DNA of 7,729 nt from contig CAMWNL010000063.1 in NCBI GenBank assembly GCA_947175585.1, forward strand, positions 1 to 7,729. Direction: 5' to 3'. Position numbers and translations under genes: made by a program. Positions 5,785 to 7,729 of the stretch are shown piece after piece (position 1 is the first letter of the stretch; each line of letters opens with the position of its first letter). Below the pieces are notes generated by a model. It worked only from the letters and a program-made list of their open reading frames with translations, was not told the DNA's origin and did not search any database. Source of the stretch: an uncultured Bacteroidales bacterium (GTDB lineage Bacteria > Bacteroidota > Bacteroidia > Bacteroidales > Muribaculaceae).

Positions 5785-5937
5785 ATGAGCGAGGGAACAA
5801 ACCTAACTCAAATATTAATAACGATGAAGACCAAAACAATATCAAAAAATATAAGTCAGCGTATGGAGTTCCAGACAGGCTACCACAATACTTATCAGGT
5901 TACAATACGCGACTATAACGTATTCAGGCCACCATAG
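5785..5937 (+). CDS. Possible small protein or leader peptide (50 aa)
   Basis: A short open frame begins at ATG 5785 and ends at TAG 5935-5937, giving 50 residues. A second in-frame ATG at 5824 would give 37 residues, starting MKTKTISKNISQRMEFQTGY, with an A/T-rich upstream region typical of Bacteroidota starts. The residue mix is ordinary for a soluble basic peptide (HNTYQVTIRDYNVFRPP at the end), unlike the other chance ORFs in this gap. It lies on the same strand as, and 137 bases ahead of, the three-gene operon, so it could be a leader peptide or its first gene. No family is recognised and there is no strong ribosome site; it may be chance. Confidence 0.35.
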   Translation: MSEGTNLTQILITMKTKTISKNISQRMEFQTGYHNTYQVTIRDYNVFRPP

Positions 5938-6074
5938 ATGGCGGCTAACTGATATCATCCGCACACTTGCTTCTTCAGGCAAGCTGACTTTTATCTCAGT
6001 CACACGCTCCTGATCACAGTTATTCGAGCGTGTACCGGCAATAATGCCACAAAATTCTTAAACTCAAAATTATA
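5938..6074 (+). promoter_or_regulatory. Hairpin-rich leader before the three-gene operon
   Basis: Consecutive hairpins lie before the ATG at 6075: CTTGC/GCAAG at 5966-5983, ACACGCTC/GAGCGTGT at 6002-6033 (8 bp, perfect, 16-nt loop), and GGCA-ATAA-TGCC at 6037-6048. None is followed by a U-run, so they are not obvious terminators. They would fit a 5' leader controlling translation or RNA stability, or operator sites. The gene start itself has no Shine-Dalgarno, only A/T-rich sequence. Confidence 0.4.
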
Positions 6075-6722
6075 ATGAGCAAAAAGAATAATCGATTCCA
6101 TTGGAATCAAAAAAGTCAACCAACCACAGATTCAAAACAGGTCAAAGTTAAAAACCATTTAGTTTCTATTAACATGGACAATTTAAACAATTATGCCAAG
6201 AAAGTCGCACGTCAGATTAATTATTCTAATGACGTACTAGACTTCATCGAAAACCCGTCAAAGTGGTCTAAACCCACTCAAACCCCAAACTACGCGTTAA
6301 CGTGCGTAGCTCATAATAAATCCGGCGAGCCAATGCAGGGGAAATTTAAAGCGGTTGCCATCATGCATCACTGGTCGCTTGGAGAAATCGCGGTCTCGTT
6401 AGGCCGTCCCTATATCTACCCGGGGCATAAAAAGATTTATTTTCCGGTTAAGTATCTGACGACTGATAAAAAGCTCTACCGTGAAATCGTTTATTTTTCT
6501 GTTAAACACGAACCAACCCAGCAGGAAGTGATTCAACTTTATACTGCGCTCATATTTTTAACACAGTATGGTGATAAGCGAATCAACGAAGAAGCGGGTT
6601 GGAATAGCTCGTTCTTGTTTCGACCTGTCATGGATGCATTAAGAACTGAAATCTTGAAGCGCCAACTTGCGGAGTGTAACGGACGTCTATACAATATAAC
6701 AAAGAAAGGAGTTGCCATATGA
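6075..6722 (+). CDS. Hypothetical protein, first of three-gene operon (215 aa)
   Basis: The 215-residue protein belongs to no family I recognise. The first 25 residues are polar and basic (SKKNNRFHWNQKSQPTTD) and probably disordered. Residues 31-62 are helical (NLNNYAKKVARQINYSNDVLDFIENP). Residues 73-130 look like a beta-rich core (YALTCVAHNKSGEPMQGKF, GEIAVSLGRPYIYPGHKKIYFPVKYL). The C-terminal 80 residues are mostly helical, with a basic end (LRTEILKRQLAECNGRLYNITKK). It has no signal peptide or membrane helix and is probably cytoplasmic. It ends in an ATGA overlap with the next gene. Base composition is more A/T-rich than the minus-strand genes at 855-1930, suggesting a different history. 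Accessory or mobile-element genes often look like this; no function is claimed. Confidence 0.75.
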   Translation: MSKKNNRFHWNQKSQPTTDSKQVKVKNHLVSINMDNLNNYAKKVARQINYSNDVLDFIENPSKWSKPTQTPNYALTCVAHNKSGEPMQGKFKAVAIMHHWSLGEIAVSLGRPYIYPGHKKIYFPVKYLTTDKKLYREIVYFSVKHEPTQQEVIQLYTALIFLTQYGDKRINEEAGWNSSFLFRPVMDALRTEILKRQLAECNGRLYNITKKGVAI

Positions 6723-7003
6723 ACGTAAAAGTTTGTAAAGCCACGCTCCAAAAGCGTATTTCAGAAAATGCTCCCATGTTTCACGAGTTTATGAAGACAC
6801 GTAGAATATACCGTGGATTAACCGACGCAATAATTATTAATACTGATGGTTCGGAAGAGCCATCAGTTATTACCTCACATTCTGAAAATGAACCATTCGA
6901 ATACTACGAGTGGCTAAAACGGGGTAATACCTACCATCCTCGGCCTGTAAGTCAGATTACAATCAACAAGATACTCACCATTAACTACGGGAGAAAAAGA
7001 TGA
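6719..7003 (+). CDS. Hypothetical protein, second of three-gene operon (94 aa)
   Basis: The protein has 94 residues and no recognised family. It begins with a basic helical part (VCKATLQKRISENAPMFHEF), then a hydrophobic strand (DAIIINTDG), an acidic and aromatic stretch (ENEPFEYYEWLKRGN), and a basic end (ILTINYGRKR). It has no signal or membrane segment. The ATG overlaps the TGA of the 215-aa gene as ATGA, and AAAGGAG (6705-6711) sits 7 bases before it, an unusually strong Shine-Dalgarno for this phylum. The arrangement means the product is probably made in fixed ratio with its neighbours and may form a complex with them. It could be a small regulator or an antitoxin-like protein; the sequence does not decide. 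Confidence 0.7.
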   Translation: MNVKVCKATLQKRISENAPMFHEFMKTRRIYRGLTDAIIINTDGSEEPSVITSHSENEPFEYYEWLKRGNTYHPRPVSQITINKILTINYGRKR

Positions 7004-7344
7004 TGCGGCACATTACGATTCAGGAAATCTCATCGAGGTTTCCTAATTTTCACAGTTATTTGAGCCAGCTCGACGAGAATCACTATAATAATATATTCTT
7101 TATTGATTCGCGTACTGAAGGGACGTTATCTCCGATAATTTACTTAATGTGGCGTGGGCAATTGGGGGTCATTCATAACTGCCGAGGCGCACTCTCCGTG
7201 CATACGGTTTCCGATGCCGGATTAATAGCCGAAGCGTTGACAGTTGCCCGAAATGCAGTATCGGAGAAACATCCATATCTTGCGTCAGCGTTAAACTCTC
7301 TCGAGATTATCTGCGGCGTAAAATCATCAAACGCACTTTTTTAA
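7000..7344 (+). CDS. Hypothetical protein, third of three-gene operon (114 aa)
   Basis: The protein has 114 residues and no family I recognise. It shows helix (IQEISSRFPNFHSYLSQL, residues 7-24), strands (NNIFFIDS, PIIYLMWRGQLGVIHN) and two C-terminal helices (DAGLIAEALTVARNAVSE, YLASALNSLEII), a compact alpha/beta plan. No catalytic motif stands out. It is probably cytoplasmic. Two ATG codons stand side by side (7000 and 7003); the first overlaps the previous stop as ATGA, and GGGAG (6989-6993) lies 6 bases ahead of it, so I chose 7000. It ends with TAA only 7 bases from the stop of the convergent recombinase gene, with no hairpin terminator between, so transcripts may run into each other. 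Confidence 0.7.
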   Translation: MMRHITIQEISSRFPNFHSYLSQLDENHYNNIFFIDSRTEGTLSPIIYLMWRGQLGVIHNCRGALSVHTVSDAGLIAEALTVARNAVSEKHPYLASALNSLEIICGVKSSNALF

Positions 7345-7351
7345 TCGTTCT

Positions 7352-7729
7352 TCAGTTCAGCAGCGCCTTGCACTTCCGCAAGGTGTTGACTGACGTACCT
7401 GTCAGTTTGCTAACGTTACGGAGGCTGATACCTTTCTTCAACAAGCGCAATTCTTCCGCGTATTCAACCAGAAGAAGGTCATCAGTTTTCCTGTAACCGG
7501 GCTTTCTACCAACCCTACCTCCGGCCTTTATAAAGTTGTCGTAACCACTCTCCATTCGTTCTCGTATCGTTCTGCGCTCCATCTTAGCCACTTCTGCTAA
7601 TATCGTAACAAGGAACTGACTCATAGCGTTAATCTTACCATCATGCGTCAGCGTTTCGATATTATAGTTTTGAATATACAGCGATACCCCTGCTTCATTT
7701 AGGATTTCAATTACCTCTAGTACCTGTAG
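7352..7729 (-). CDS. Serine recombinase, Mpi-like DNA invertase (partial, 5' end outside)
   Basis: The visible 125 residues are the C-terminal part of a small serine recombinase (resolvase/invertase family); the frame is open to the window edge, so the catalytic serine and most of the catalytic core lie outside. An ATG at 7624 is internal, not the start. Visible in order: the end of the catalytic domain (LQVLEVIEILNEAGVSLYI, NIETLTHDGKIN), the long dimer helix with the family signature (ILAEVAKMERRTIRERMESG), a linker (GGRVGRKPGYRK) and a helix-turn-helix (LLKKGISLRNVSKLTGTSVN) that reads DNA. From memory this resembles Bacteroides Mpi-type invertases, which flip promoters at several sites; a resolvase or element-borne recombinase is the alternative. 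It would act on short inverted repeats in cis or elsewhere in the genome. Confidence 0.85.
   Translation of the reverse strand, partial: LQVLEVIEILNEAGVSLYIQNYNIETLTHDGKINAMSQFLVTILAEVAKMERRTIRERMESGYDNFIKAGGRVGRKPGYRKTDDLLLVEYAEELRLLKKGISLRNVSKLTGTSVNTLRKCKALLN

Noticed and set aside
7352..7624. Recombinase starting at the ATG at 7624 as a complete 90-aa protein
   Set aside because: The same frame stays open to 7729 and encodes typical resolvase sequence, so that ATG is internal.

Overview
This window looks like accessory (genomic-island type) DNA from a member of the Bacteroidota, most likely Bacteroidales. Three things point there. A promoter at 5203-5234 matches the Bacteroides consensus (TTTG, 20 bp, TAnnTTTG). 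Most starts have A/T-rich upstream regions with little Shine-Dalgarno. The partial recombinase at the right edge resembles the Mpi-type serine invertases of Bacteroides. No rRNA, tRNA, CRISPR array or housekeeping gene is visible, and most proteins belong to no family I can name.

Layout. (1) 31-4925 holds eight minus-strand genes in series. Read 5' to 3' they are: a 402-aa protein with a basic tail, a 399-aa PD-(D/E)XK nuclease abutting it (stop and start codons touch), a 152-aa His/aromatic-rich protein, an 82-aa two-helix membrane protein, a 156-aa protein of unknown type, a 121-aa protein that aligns by eye with the C-terminal domain of FtsZ, a 114-aa acidic protein, and a 60-aa helical protein. 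(2) 4926-5198 is a leader of about 270 nt for this series. It starts at the Bacteroides-type promoter and is dense in stems, several of which cross each other (pseudoknots). One 10-bp stem pairs fully only in the minus-strand RNA. (3) 5199-6074 is the long divergent region. It holds an operator-like palindrome, a 10-bp inverted repeat, a perfect 23-bp inverted repeat around a 39-nt spacer, a small A/T repeat, a possible 50-codon ORF and hairpins ahead of the next gene. (4) 6075-7344 is a plus-strand operon of three unknown genes joined by two ATGA overlaps, with unusually good Shine-Dalgarno sites for genes two and three. (5) 7352-7729 is the C-terminal part of a serine recombinase on the minus strand, running off the window.

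How it may work together (inference). The leader RNA, the 402-aa protein and the nuclease look like one module: a structured RNA transcribed with a possible nucleic-acid-binding protein and an effector nuclease, a layout expected of a mobile-element defence system or of an RNA-regulated nuclease. The membrane protein, 156-aa protein and FtsZ-like protein form a second tight group that may act on cell division. The invertase suggests that phase variation by DNA inversion operates at or near this locus. All these functional links are proposals from sequence layout only.
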